A DNA stretch of 64,000 nucleotides. Source: Malania oleifera (Eukaryota; Streptophyta; Magnoliopsida; Santalales; Ximeniaceae). The position numbers were made by a program, and so were the translations under genes. Every line of letters starts with the position of its first letter. Within the stretch, counting starts at the first letter, position 1. The stretch is from assembly GCF_029873635.1 (NCBI RefSeq), contig NC_080422.1, positions 11,439,764 through 11,503,763 on the forward strand, read 5' to 3'. Under the pieces are notes generated by a model that was not told where the DNA came from, searched no databases, and saw only the letters and a list, made by a program, of their open reading frames with translations. Positions 20,721 through 63,526 of the stretch are shown piece by piece.

Positions 20721-22285
20721 AGTCGGAAGTCAGAACCTTTGGCTGTATCTGCAATTGTAGCTCAGCATCACATTAGACAGGATCTGGAGAGTTCAAGTAT
20801 AGAGTTTGTGCGTGGGGATCATCAGGCTTTCTTTACTAGTTTGGTGGTCCAGCTGACTTTGTTTGAGCGTATAAAGGCTGCACAATCTAGTGATGCGGAG
20901 TTGGTAGAGGTTATGGAAAAGGTACAACATGGATTGGCTACGGAGTTCAACATCTCTGAGGGAGGTGTGTTAAGGTTTGGGACCAGGCTTTGTGTTCCGA
21001 ATGAAGATGAGATCAGAAGGAAGATTCTGGAGGAAGTGCATCATTCATTGTATACGGTACATCCTGGTAGTACAAAGATGTATCAGGACTTGCGCGAGAC
21101 CTTTTGGTGGAGTGGTATGAAGAGGCAAATTGCTCAGTTCATGGAGCAGTGTCTAACGTGTCAGCAGGTGAAAGCTAAACATCAGAAGCCGGCAGGGCCG
21201 TTGCAGCCTTTTTCTATTCCGGTGTGGAAATGGGAGCATATTTTCATGGATTTTGTGATCGAATTGCCGCCAGCACGTCACGGGCAGAATGCTATCTGGG
21301 TAATCGTAGACAAGTTGATGAAATCTGCTCATTTCATTCCGATGAAGGTTAACTGTCCTTTTAGTAAGTTAGCAGACCTATACGTGCATGAGATAGTGAG
21401 AATGCATGGAGTACCAGTGTCCCTTGTATCAGATCGAGACCCAAGGTTTACTTCTCGATTCTGGTTGAGCTTGCAGGAGGCACTGGGGATGAAGCTTACT
21501 TTCAGTACAACGTTCCACCCCCAGACTGATGGACAGTCAGAGAGGACGATACAAATCTTGGAAGATATGTTGCGAGCTTGTGTGCTAGATTTCGGTGGTA
21601 GCTGGATATAGTTTATGCCACTAGTAGAGTTCGCTTATAACAATAGCTTCCAGGCTAGTATCGGGATGGCACCGTTTGAGGCTTTGTATGGTCGGTGGTG
21701 TTGATCTCCTTTGTATTGGAATGAGGTTGGTGAACGTCAGGTGTTAGGGACCTGAACTTGTGCAGCAGGCGTCTGAGAAGGTGGGTTTGATTCGGGAGAG
21801 GATTAAATCAGTTCAGATTCAACAGAAAAGCTACGCAAATGTTCGCCGTCGTGAGTTAGAGTTTGAGGTGGGGGGGTAAGGTATTTTTGAGAATCGCTCC
21901 GATGAAGGGAGTGATGAGATTCGGGAAGAAGGGCAAGTTGAGCCTGAGGTATATTGAACCGTTCGAGGTTCTTGAGCAAGTGGGTTTGGTAACCTACATG
22001 ATTGCACTACCCCCAGCACTCTCGAGGATCCATGATGTGTTTCACGTATCCATGTTGAGGAGGTACGTGTTGGATCCTTCACATGTTATTAGATATGAGG
22101 ATGTGGAGATTAGGGATACTTTAGCATACGAGGAGATACCTATTCAGGTTCTGGACCATAACGTTCAGAAGCTTCGTACTAAAGAAATACCGTTGGTGAA
22201 GGTATTATGGTGGAACCACGAGGTTGAGGAAGCTTCTTGGGAACTGGAAACGGAAATACGCCAGAAGTATTCACAGTTGTTTTGA
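20652..22285 (+). pseudogene. Gypsy integrase with chromovirus-type C-terminus
   Basis: Integrase with an HHCC zinc-binding head ([15 protein letters not shown] to CLTCQQVK, about 21,045-21,165) and the catalytic [11 protein letters not shown] (Asp at 21,248-21,250), VSDRDPRF (21,432-21,434), DGQSERTIQ (Glu at 21,540-21,542). A stop at 21,609-21,611 and frameshifts follow. The C-terminal part 21,863-22,285 (ALPPALSRIHDVFHVSMLRR, then IPLVKVLWWNHEVEEASWE) is the end typical of Tekay/Del chromoviruses, with a chromodomain-like tail. It ends at TGA 22,283-22,285. Confidence 0.9.
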
Positions 22286-22534
22286 GTATGTATACATTAC
22301 TCTACTTTGGGTTGGGATAGGTGGTTAGTCGTTGGGAGTGTATGTGTATAGTGAATTCCTAAGACGGTTGTATATGTGACCACGACATTCCTCCGCCATA
22401 AGTGAGGGTATGTATCTATTGTGATGGGGCCGCATTGTAGTAGTCGCCAGTTTCTTTTTAGAATTGCATATATGTATTTGTTTGTAGGTTGAGTTTGTGA
22501 ATGAGAGATGACAAATTTCAAGGAAAAAATTTTT

Positions 22535-22549
22535 GTAAGGAGGGGAGGT
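22535..22549 (+). other. Polypurine tract
   Basis: TAAGGAGGGGAGGTT directly before the 3' LTR; primer for plus-strand synthesis in this element type. Confidence 0.8.
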
Positions 22550-24384
22550 TATAAGAACTCGAACCGTGATAGGTGGGTTTAATTAATTAAGAGAGGGGCG
22601 AGATGGTAATTAAACAGGCTTCGTCGACGAAGCTAGAGTTCGTCGACGAAAGCTTTACATTTCTTGTCGACGAAGTTCAGAGGCTTGTCGATGAGGAGAA
22701 GTCGAGGGGTTTTGGAAAATCGAAAATCTCAGGCTCATCGATGAGGCCATCGTCTCATCGACGAGCTATCTATAAGGCCTCGTTGATGAGGATGCAATTC
22801 GTCGACGAGAACAACTGAGTCAAGGGTACGATAAATAGATATTTTCATTACTTTTTAGCTAAGAAATCTCATTTTCTCTCTCTATCTCTCTAGAAACTTT
22901 TCCTACTCTCCATCTCTTTAGATTTCTTCGCTGTTCGTCGCGAAAACCGTCAATCTGAAGTTACCACGAGGATCGCTGAAAGATTCTCTACAAGTTCTAC
23001 GAATCAGATTTTCGGTTCGGCTATTTTCAGGTTTTGGCATAAAATCGAGGTAAGGCTCGGTTTTTTATTCTGATCTGATAGTTTTGTAGAGAACAGTGTT
23101 GTGAGTATTTTCTGTACTAAGATTTGTAGGTTTTGGAACTCGGTTTGCTGTTTAGGAGCCTTGAAGTTCGTGATTTGTTATTTGGGGGAAAGGTAAGGGG
23201 AATTATGTTTATGTCGGTTATTTCTGAAATCAGACTCGGTAGAACTATGGTTCACGATTTTGTGTGTGTTTTGGCTACTCATTTGGGGGGATTTAACTGG
23301 GAAAACTATGGGTTTTTCATAATTACAGTTTTGGGAAAAAGGCAGCGACGAGCTATATCCCTGGTTTTGTTGAAAATCGTATGTATATGCTGATTTATAC
23401 TGTGTAATAGGGATGGCCGTGCTTTGACTTGTTTAAACTGTATGTGTTTGAAAAGCCATGATTTTAGATTACCAAATGGGTGTGGTTTGTTTGGTTATAT
23501 GAGCATACATGTGCGTGTGATTGGTTGAAATTCGAGTAGGAACGTGGTTTCGAATTGGTTCTAGGTACTGAGAGTGTCCAGCTTTATATCCGTGGGCATA
23601 TGAAATTGCTAGGTCATGTTTGGAAAGAGTATTTGACTCTATATCCGAGGGCGTGAGCCTTACCGGCTGATCACCGAAGGGTGTGGATCCACCAGTTTAG
23701 CGCCGGTACGATGCTGTGGGAGTCTAGGACTAGCCATGTGCCGGTGGCGCCGTGCTTCGCAGGTTGGCTACGGGCCAATGCCATATGTTGCGGGTCAGCT
23801 TCGGGTCGAAGGGTGTGACGACACCGAGATTGCTTGATCATGAGTGTGTGCGTGTATGCACTGTTGTGAAATTAGTACTGGAACTGCATTTAACTGTATA
23901 TGTGTTGCATCATGATAACACTCAAATGCCACACACCAATATAACCTACATTCTTCCTTACTGAGAGGTGTCTCACCCTTTCTATACGTACATATTTTTT
24001 TAGGTCCTTCGAGTAACCGGAACTAGCATCCTTGTGTTGGGAGCGTAGTGGCCAGTGTACTGCGGGTAGCGCTTGGGTAAGTGCTAGGACTTTTGTTTCA
24101 CGGGTTGCAGTTTTGAGATATGTTGGGCACCCGGTTGTACGTTGTATGATGGAGCCTTGACTCTGTTTGTGTATAGACTTTGATATGGTACCATGTTTGT
24201 ATAGAATGACCTTTTTTCTACTATGTATATTTTATTGTGTATGAATGTGTTTAGGATGCCTGGGAATCTCACGGGATCGGACCCTCATCCATTGTCCTAT
24301 ATTTTGATTGTATTTGTTTGATACAGGGACAAGTTAGATTACATTTTCACCCCTTGATTCCATTTTCGGGTTCGGGGCGGGACA
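22550..24384 (+). repeat. 3' LTR of the gypsy element
   Basis: Pairs with 13,516-15,346 end to end and has the same array spacings (cores 22,623 to 22,801). The first two bases are TA instead of TG, and the TATA box reads GATAAATA near 22,830. The end is GGGGCGGGACA. Confidence 0.92.
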
Positions 24385-25086
24385 AGATTGACCCACCAAG
24401 ATGAAGTTGTTTTTTTATTTTTTTTATTTTCATTGTTTTATCATGAATTTTTTATTGTAATAATGAAAAAAAAATCTAACATTTTGCTATAAAATACCTG
24501 GACAAAAATGGGATGTCTACAATTATTATTATCTTTTCCTTAGACTCCCTCCTAGTTTTTTCCTCTATGTCAAGAACAAACGATGATCATAATTTTTTGC
24601 TCTATAGGGCACCGAGTCTATTTCACATAATGGAAGATAATTTCATCTTCGAACTTCCATCTTATATGTCTTCTCATACCGCTCAAGTTCTAAGTTTAAG
24701 ACCTATAACATGAAAGTCTTAAAACTCTAATTAACTATTAGGATGTCCTTTACATGTGATCTACAATGATGCTTTTGAGTGTAATGGTCACATCCTCATT
24801 ATCCAAGTTTCAACTAAGGGTTATATTCCCATAGATGAGAACAGATGTTAATGTACCAAAGAAAATATTCACTTTGAGTTTGAGACTAGAAGGATTTAAA
24901 ATGGGAGATGAGTTACCCTTCGGATCATTCCAATTTTATGAGCCTCCTTTCAAATCCCCCCACCCTTCCTAAAAAAAATTTACCCAAATAAGACATTCCA
25001 AGTATTATAGGGTGAACAAGTTACACTATCTAAAAGATTATACAACACCTATTGTAGTACTATAAGTTTAACTAGTTAACTAAAAG
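24385..25086. other. AT-rich non-coding stretch
   Basis: No gene supported. A 66-codon open frame at 24,513-24,713 has no recognisable domain. Confidence 0.4.
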
Positions 25087-25358
25087 TGTTATATTACCAA
25101 TTTACCTAAAAACTTAAGCTGTTAGGTTGTGGGCAAATAATATATATCAAACTTTAATACTCCCCCGCACGTGCAGCTTGATAGCACGTGCAGAGATAAA
25201 TACACAAAATTTTTTAAATACTACAGAATAAATGCGGTCGACTAAACTAGAATCTAGGATCTTTTGGTAACCAACTCTAATACTATGTTAGATTACCATT
25301 TTACCTAAAAGTTTAAACTGTTAGGTTATAGCTCAATAATGTATATCAAGTTTTAACA
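25087..25358 (-). mobile_element. TRIM-like miniature LTR element (272 bp)
   Basis: Two direct repeats of 73 bases each (25,087-25,159 and 25,286-25,358), beginning TGTTA-ATTACCA and ending in TTTAACA/TTTAATA. Just inside the right repeat, the minus strand reads TAGTATTAGAGTTGG, like a worn initiator-Met primer site. Just inside the left repeat is the minus-strand purine tract GTGCGGGGGAG (25,159-25,170). Flanks are AAAAG and AAAAA. No coding capacity. Terminal-repeat retrotransposon in miniature is the best fit. Confidence 0.65.
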
Positions 25359-26199
25359 AAAAATAGAGTGCAAATTTAGCATGTGTATGAATTAACAAAC
25401 ATAGAATGCAAAATAAAATAGAAGTAATAAACAATCATAAAAGTAAATAGGAGTCAAACAATAAAACTATGAAGTAATACAATTCATATTGTTACACCTT
25501 TATACAATGCGTGTTTAATATAGTTGATAAGTAGATTTAACACATTTAAAATAATTAATGAATTATACAAAATTGATAAATATTCATTCTCTCCTAAAAA
25601 GTTTTCTATGCGATTCCTATTGTGATTCTATGAAACATTGATTTGACCATAATGTTGTACTCTTATTTTTCACTGAGGCATAAACTCTACTCAAGAAGTA
25701 AATCCGATATTAGCATTCATATGGTGGTTGCTTGCCTAATATGTACAAGACCAATAATGACAAAGTACGCATAATGCCTTACACAAAATTAAATCATGTG
25801 CTAGTGTTCGATCCTATAATATTTATACTCTAGAGTATTTTTAATTACTATTGGTAATTTAAAATTTGCTTTATCGAGTCTTTGAATACAAGTTGCACCC
25901 GCAAGTTTTTATTTTTTTGATAAATTTTAGGAGATATTTATCTTATAGGAGTTACACCCTAAAAAAAAAATAAAAAAAATACATACTCTAAAATATATAA
26001 TTACATTCTATCATTATTTCTTACATGATCAAATGATAAATTTCTTTTTATATTTTCATTTATAGATAAAGTAATCCTTTAATACTTAATGCATTAAAAA
26101 ATAAAATGAATATCAGTTTTTTTTTTTTTAAGTATTATTAGCATATAGATTTTGGTATTTTGCCCTGTTCTGGTCAAAGATCCGTCCCACATATCAACG
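25359..26199. other. AT-rich intergenic stretch, probable promoter side of CPN60B
   Basis: No gene seen. A TATA box cannot be chosen with confidence. The stretch just before 26,200 includes a T-run at 26,119-26,129. Confidence 0.35.
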
Positions 26200-26402
26200 G
26201 TTAAGATCCTTTCAAAATCTGTCCATGTGCAGGAACACCAGAAGGAGCCGTGGACTGTCAATGCAGACAGAATTTTCCGCTGAAGCTTTCTCTCTCTCTC
26301 CCTCTCTCTCTCTCGCTCTCCAGTCACCCGAGCTCCCGAAGAAAGCAGCCGCAGCCTCATAATCAAAACCTCTGAAATCCTAGCTTCTAGCGCTGCTTTC
26401 AG
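26200..26402 (+). other. Probable 5' untranslated exon of CPN60B
   Basis: This stretch is less AT-rich than its surroundings. It carries a long CT tract (26,286-26,322), common in plant leaders, and ends CTTTCAG followed by GTAGCATC (a possible donor at 26,403). No open frame. It lies about 6 kb upstream of the CPN60B coding start on the same strand with no other gene between. The link is inference. The matching acceptor could be the TTTTAG at 32,452-32,457 or the AG at 32,495-32,496. The 5' end is not defined. Confidence 0.4.
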
Positions 26403-27090
26403 GTAGCATCTTATGATTCTTGTCATTGGCATTGCACATTCGTATTTTGTTCGTATTTGTGTACGTTCTCGATGCTCTGTTTGATGGCCGAGGAAATGTA
26501 GGAAACGAAAGCAATGCAGAAGAAGCCAAAATTTATGATGTATCCGTATTTGCCCATTTGAGACCTGACAAAACATAAATCATCAACAAAAAATTTTACT
26601 CTCTCTCTCTAACCGAAAATAAGTGGTAATGCAGGCAAGAACCCCCCTTGAAAGTTGAAAGACATGGTCTATGCTTTATGTTGAGAAAATGAGTAACCTC
26701 CTAATTTCCTATGACATTCAATTATGGTGATACTTATGCCCTTTTTTTGTTAGTTGATACTCATGACAGCGATACATTTGTCTTTTTTGTTTTGTTGAGT
26801 GTGTAATGTATTTGTGAATAATGGATTTGACCCCTTAAATGCTAAGCATAAGATGCCCTAATGTTGAGATAAAAAAATCACATGCTGCTCTTGAATGAGT
26901 TTCAATGGAAACACTGATGGTGACTGACGCAAAGCTATCCTCTTGGAAGATATACTTGTGGAGAAAGAAGATGCATGCCTCCACAAAGGTGTCCGAGAGT
27001 ATTTGCTGCCATGTTCATTTCTCCAAATCCTTTCACAATTTAGATGTTTGTTGGAGAGAAGGGCAATGCATCGGGTGAATTTTTTTATTT
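26403..27090. other. Possible intron 1 start, non-coding
   Basis: AT-rich sequence with no recognisable gene; small open frames only. Confidence 0.35.
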
Positions 27091-27414
27091 TGGGCAAAAG
27101 ACACTTACCTCCTCTGAGGTTTGTTAAAAAGACATTGACTACCATGAGATTTCCAAAATTCTTGAGACCTCCCTTGAAGTTTTAAGAATTTCATAGACCT
27201 CTCCAGACGTTTGCCAAAAATATACTAACCTCTCCTTATATTTTGCAAAAAAGACAAGAATTTTGGAGGGTGGAAGTGTCTAAAAAATTAGATGTCAAGG
27301 GAGGTTTGTGGGAGTTTTGAGACCTCAGGGTAGGTCCAGGGATTTTTGAAACTTTAGAGGAGGTTAGTGTCTTTTTGTGAAATCTCTGAGGAGGTCAGTG
27401 GCTTTTGCCCAATA
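27091..27414. mobile_element. MITE-like foldback element (about 324 bp)
   Basis: Long terminal inverted repeats start TGGGCAAAAGACACTTACC and return as the reverse complement ending CTTTTGCCCA near 27,401-27,411. Matching stretches also occur around TCCTCTGAGG and AAAAAGACA. Flanks share the 10-base word TTTTTTATTT (27,081-27,090 and 27,415-27,424). No transposase. The duplication size suggests a Mutator-like family; this is inference, and AT-rich flanks match easily by chance. Confidence 0.6.
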
Positions 27415-27896
27415 TTTTTTATTTCTTATTTTTTAAGAGATGGTCAGCAAACCGAATTTGGTGGAGTATAAGTGTCATTATATTAAATGTCGAGGGAGGT
27501 TGGTTTAACTTTTTAAATGTAAAGAAAGGTTTGCTTTTTTCAAGGAAAGTTAGAGCATTTTATCTTATTCAATAATTCAGTTGGACATAGGGATGAAATA
27601 TGTCAACATGTTTTCTGAACAACTTTTTTTTTGAATTATGTCAAATTAAGCTTTAGTTTTTAGTTCTGGCATGAGTCTTTTGCGAATTGTAGTTTGATTG
27701 CTTACCATGGTTTTAATAATTGGAACTTGAAAATGGTTTTAAATTGTGTTAAATTAAGCTTTAGTTTTTTGTTTTGGTACGAGTCATTTTTTGCGAATTT
27801 TAGTTTGATTGCTTACTCTGGTTTTAATAATTGGAACTTGAAAGTGGACTGTTACCGGATACTTGATATTAAAGTATTTTGATACTATTGACAGTA
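27415..27896. other. Non-coding stretch with a short direct duplication
   Basis: The phrase TTTAATAATTGGAACTTGAA occurs at about 27,709 and 27,822 (about 113 apart), with TTAAGCTTTAGTTTTT nearby in both copies. No gene. Confidence 0.45.
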
Positions 27897-30800
27897 TGTT
27901 GGTCAGGGTATGTTGATCATTATGATGTACGTAAGATATATTGTAAATAGAGAGGAGATCTATTGTTGTGGGGGTTGTTTTGTTATGAGAAATATTCCTA
28001 TTCTCTTTTCTTTTTCTAAATGTTATTGGAGTGACAATGTTGAAACCCTAAAGACACCATCATCATCATGAACATGACTCCTTATGAAGAACCATAAAAA
28101 AATATAACAACCCATTTAGTTTAACACATTTATCCTTGGAATTATTGAATGTACTGTTGTGGTGTCCATCCAGTAACTCTGTTCCTTGACTGCTGGTGCA
28201 CATATTCGGCCATCTTGTTTTTCAAGTTAGATAGCTTGTGTGTAATATTTTTTTTTTTGGAGTTTACATCTCGAGTGTTTATGTTTGTTGAAAACAATTT
28301 CTGTATGTACTAGTATGAGCTAGTTATCTCTGCCATAGAATTATTTGTTGCGTGTCATTGTTAGTAGTATAGACCATATGTCTTGTGGTCCACGACATCT
28401 TAATGATGGAATCAATGAATCCAAATAGTCTTGTTCCCTCAATGCTGCCAGAAATTACTGTTGAACTGAATGGTAGCAACTATTTGCCGTGATCTGAGGC
28501 AGTCAATATATGTTCAACTGAGCTAGGCAAGTTCAAACACCTTTTTAGTTAGATCCCATGATGACAGGATTAGGGAAGTATAGGTATGGGAAGAGTGTTA
28601 ATTGTTCCTTCTTTTGGAACTCAATGGAATCTCATATTGCTATAATGTATATGCACCTTGATACCACTAAGGAGATATGGGATTATGTTAAAGTACCATC
28701 TTTTAACAATTTGGCTCATATGCATGGCCTTTTGCTGGAGTCTTTTCAGTTAAAACTTAAAACATGGAGATAAAAATATCGCTGAATACTTTGTTGAGAT
28801 AAAGCGCATTAATGGAGAGTTTGCGATTGTGCAACCCATTGTTGATGTTCCGTAAAAAGCATAGGGAAAGATGGTAGTTCTTCAGATCTTAGTGGAATAG
28901 TGGGTTTGGAGATGAGGAAGACAATTGTTGGAGGATGTGAGTTGGTGGATTTTATTGTTTTGTGTCTCTGTCATCTTCTACTACCTACTCTATTGCTGCC
29001 ACATTGCTTCAAATCCGTTGTCATCTTGGTCATCTTTGTCATCTTTCCTTAGATAAATTAAGTGGTTGGTTCCAAGTCAAGTTTTGTGTGTACTTTTAGA
29101 GTGTGAGTCATTTCTTGGGAAAGCATCTCCCTGTTTCATTTGCTTCCTGAGTCAACTATTAGCCCTTTAGTCAATTATGATGTTTGGGTCCTGGTTGTGT
29201 CTTTTCAATGTTGAATTTCCTATATTTGGTTTCATTGTTGATGACTACCCAAGAATGACTTACCTTTATCTAATGAAATATATAAGCTCTTAACATCTTT
29301 TGTGCTTTCTATTTCAAAGTTAAAACTCTATTTTATTTACACGTCAGAATACTTTTAGTCATAAGCTAAAGAGTACTTCAACACCCAATTCATCTTGTAG
29401 TCCCACTCCACAAAAAAATGGAGTTATAGAGAGAGAAAAAAAAAAAAAACATTTCCTTGTTGTATTAGATGAATGTCCCCAAAGTTTTTTCAGGTAATGT
29501 CATGCTTATTGTTCTTATCGACAAATCTATCCTTGGTGGTAAAAATGTAAAATATTTTGACTCTATTCTCTTTCCTGATTCTTTGTTGCTCTGCTTGCAT
29601 CCCTGTATATTTGTGCTTGTGTCTTTTGTCCATTAGTTAACTCTAGTGGTGGATATGTTGGATTCTCATGCTCTTGAGTGTAATATTCTGGGATACTCTC
29701 ATACTCAAAAAGGGGTTTCGCTGTTACAGTGCTATTTTACATTGTTTATTCATCTATGTTTCCTTCTTTGAGCCTACATTGTATTACTTCGACTCTTTTA
29801 GTCCTATTAAATCAATGATCTAGATGAGTCCTTTCCCCTGCTTATTCGTAGTTTGATCATATCACCTTTGCTGAGTCATCTTCCTGAGCCTTGATCTCTG
29901 TTGTGTTGTTACTGCCCTTTTGGCTGTTTGAATCATACTAATTTGATGGTGGATACAAGACAATACCTTAAGGTAAGAGAAATTCATGCATGATCCTGTC
30001 TCACATAATGTTGACCTTTCTATTGCTGATGGTAAACACAATTGTAACCAATATCTCATCTTTAACTTTGTATCTTATGATTTTTGGTTACCCTCGTATT
30101 ACTATTTGTTGCTATTTGATCCTCTGTTTCTATTCTCAAGTTTGGTGTGAAGCTATATCCTCTAGGTGGAGAACTGCTATGGATGAAAAGGTGCATACCT
30201 TATAGGAAAATAATACTAGGGAGCTTGTGTCTCTCTTTGGATGCTGTTAGGTTTATACCATGAAAGTCAATCCTCTTGATTTCCATGGTGCGCTTGAAGA
30301 CCTAAACTTGTTACTAAAGGGTATACTTAGGTGTATGGTTTGGACTACTTTGACACTTTCTCGTTAGTCACCAAACTTACATCAGTTTGTCTTTTTATCG
30401 ATTCAGTTACCACTTCTTGTTGGCCTTAATGTCTAGAAATGAAAATGCCTTCCTACATGGAGATCTTAAGAAAAAAGTCTATATGGTGCAAGAACTGCGC
30501 TTTTTTGCTTAAAGGGACTTACTGTTGTTGTATTATTTTAAAAAAAATCCTCTCATAGTCTGAAAAACTTGCCCCCTAGAGCATGGTGCTTGAGTTTGGA
30601 GTTTGGTCTCAGAGATATGCAGTAGACCACTTTATATTCTACCGCCATGTTGCCTGTAGGTTCTTACTCATTGTGTATTTGGATGATATTGTCATTATTA
30701 GTGATGATTGTTTGGTATACAATGCTTAAAAATTTTTTTTTGGTTCTGCTGGAGGCCCACAATGGGCCTAGGCTACAAAGGGGAGGTAGCCCATCTCCTA

Positions 30801-31873
30801 TCCTTTAACCCTTACCATCCCCCTGAAAATGGAAGTCCTAACCCTCTAGGGTATGCTTTGAATCTTTTTTTGCAAACAAAGTTCCAAATTGAAGATGTTT
30901 TACTGTTGATTACTTCTTGGTTCATGGAATTATCTAGACCTTGTATGGGGCTGTCCTGTCACAGAGGAAGTATGTTATAGATCTTTTGGATGAGGCTGGG
31001 CCCATGGGATCCAAACTTGTTGATACAATGTATGGATCCTAAAAGTAAATTATTCCCAAATTTGGCCTTGCTGGCTGACTCCGACAACCTTTAAACTACC
31101 TCGCAGTCACTTGACCAAACGTACCTTTTGTAACAAATGTTTTGAGTCAGTTCCTTGATTCTACCTGAACAAGTTACTGGGAAATATGTAATTTTGCCAT
31201 ATCTCAAAGTTACATTTGTGAGAGGTTTCTTATATTAGAACTGGGTTCACACTTATCCTTAGAGATATACTGATTTAGATTGGCTTGGGTCACCCTTTGA
31301 TAGAAATTCACAAGAAGGTAATGTGTGTTTGTTGGTGGTAATTCAGTTTGTTGGAAACATATGAAACAAACTATGGTTGCAGGGTCAAGTGTTGATCTGG
31401 ATTTAAGGCTATGGCTCATACTACTTAGAGGGTTGGTTGAAGAGTATGCTGGAAGAACTTGGCTTTTCACATTCATAACCCATGGAGCATGTGTGATAAT
31501 CAAGCTGCTATCCATATTGCCTACAATCCAGTTTTGTCTTTAGAGGAAAAGCATATCAAGGTTGATTGTCATTTTTGTTCAGGAGTAACTTGTGCAGAAA
31601 CTTAGTGCAATTGCTCACGTGAAGTCCAAGTCCCAGCTAGCTGATTTGTTCACTTAACCTTCTAAAGGTGCTTGGGTAAAATCATTTGTCTCATATGATA
31701 TCTATGCTCCATCTTAACGAGGATGGTTAACAGTTATTTTATATTATTACCATATATCAGTGAACATATGTTAGTAGGGGTGGGATGGTCATTATGATGT
31801 ACACGAGATCTATTATAAATAGATAGGGAGATCTATCATACAAAAAAAATTCCTCTCTTTTCTTTCTCTAACA
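27897..31873 (+). mobile_element. Decayed Ty1/copia element with short LTRs
   Basis: Plus-strand remnant about 4.0 kb long. LTR remnants of 105-120 bp lie at 27,897-28,017 and 31,769-31,873, sharing TGTT-GT..GG, TCATTATGATGTAC and AGATCTAT. Inside, order is kept: Gag start (ITVELNGSNYLP, near 28,460), RT phrases (KVNPLDFHGALEDL at 30,260-30,300; a CIWMILSLLVM stretch where YVDD is expected at about 30,675-30,705), then RNase H phrases CVFVGGNSVCWKHMKQTMVAGSS (31,322-31,392) and SKSQLADLFT (31,627-31,656). Almost every domain has stops or shifts. It lies in the probable first intron of CPN60B, in the sense direction. Confidence 0.8.
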
Positions 31874-32517
31874 TGTATAAACAGTCTCTTTGCATAAAAG
31901 CAGGGGTAAGGCTATGTACACTGTGACGAACCTCCCCCTATCTTTAAAAAAAATATATTGTCTCACTTCTAGAATTAAACTATTTCCAATTATCTCTCTA
32001 AAGAAAAAGAAGTATTTCGAAAGCTAAACTGGCAGTATCTTCGCAGCAAAACAATTCTGATGGTATCGAGGTTGATTGGATGCTGTGCACTTATGATCTT
32101 GGTTGGCTGCATGTTTTTACACATCATTTGGCAAGTTTCTGACTTGCTTGCTTTCTTTTGATGGTTCCTCTGAACAGGGTCAATTTGGAGTTAGTCAGTG
32201 GGTCATTATACTTCTTTGTTGGCACTTTGATGGTTGTGGTGCCCATTTTGTTTCATGTAACTGACATTGGGTTCAATTGCTATTTATACATAATGGCAAG
32301 ACTTTATTTCCTTGGAATTTTACATTCCTTGTAAATGAATGAATTTACACTGATTTGAACTGATGTTACTCAGTAATTAGGTATTCCATCTGAGGACAAG
32401 GTTTTCACTAGCCCTTCTTTGTATTTATGCCAGATCATTCATTGCATGTAATTTTAGGGATAATTGGTCTCTGAAGTTGCGGTTTCTTGAACAATAGTGG
32501 CATTATCCTTCTCCACC
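31874..32517. other. Sequence just upstream of the CPN60B coding region
   Basis: Non-coding. Possible acceptors lie at 32,457 and 32,496. If no upstream leader exon exists, the promoter would be here, but no clear TATA box stands out. Confidence 0.4.

Positions 32518-63526
<31,009 letters not shown>

Larger units (their letters stand above)
13516..24384 (+). mobile_element. Full-length dead Ty3/gypsy element, Tekay/Del-like (10.9 kb)
   Basis: Plus-strand element with paired LTRs (13,516-15,346 and 22,550-24,384), an initiator-Met-like primer site at 15,349-15,361, a polypurine tract at 22,535-22,549, and gag-protease-RT-RNase H-integrase order. Flanks AGACT (13,511-13,515) and AGATT (24,385-24,389) form a near-perfect 5-bp duplication. 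A solo LTR (16,294-18,441) splits gag. Stops occur throughout and catalytic residues are lost, so it is inactive. It lies between the PGG exon and the chaperonin gene. Confidence 0.92.

Noticed and set aside
24513-24713. Possible small host gene between the gypsy element and CPN60B
   Set aside because: 66 codons, AT-rich, no recognisable motif or splice partner.
26094-26576. 160-codon minus-strand frame with REREREREK text
   Set aside because: It is the reverse of the CT-rich leader of the chaperonin gene; low complexity, no domain.
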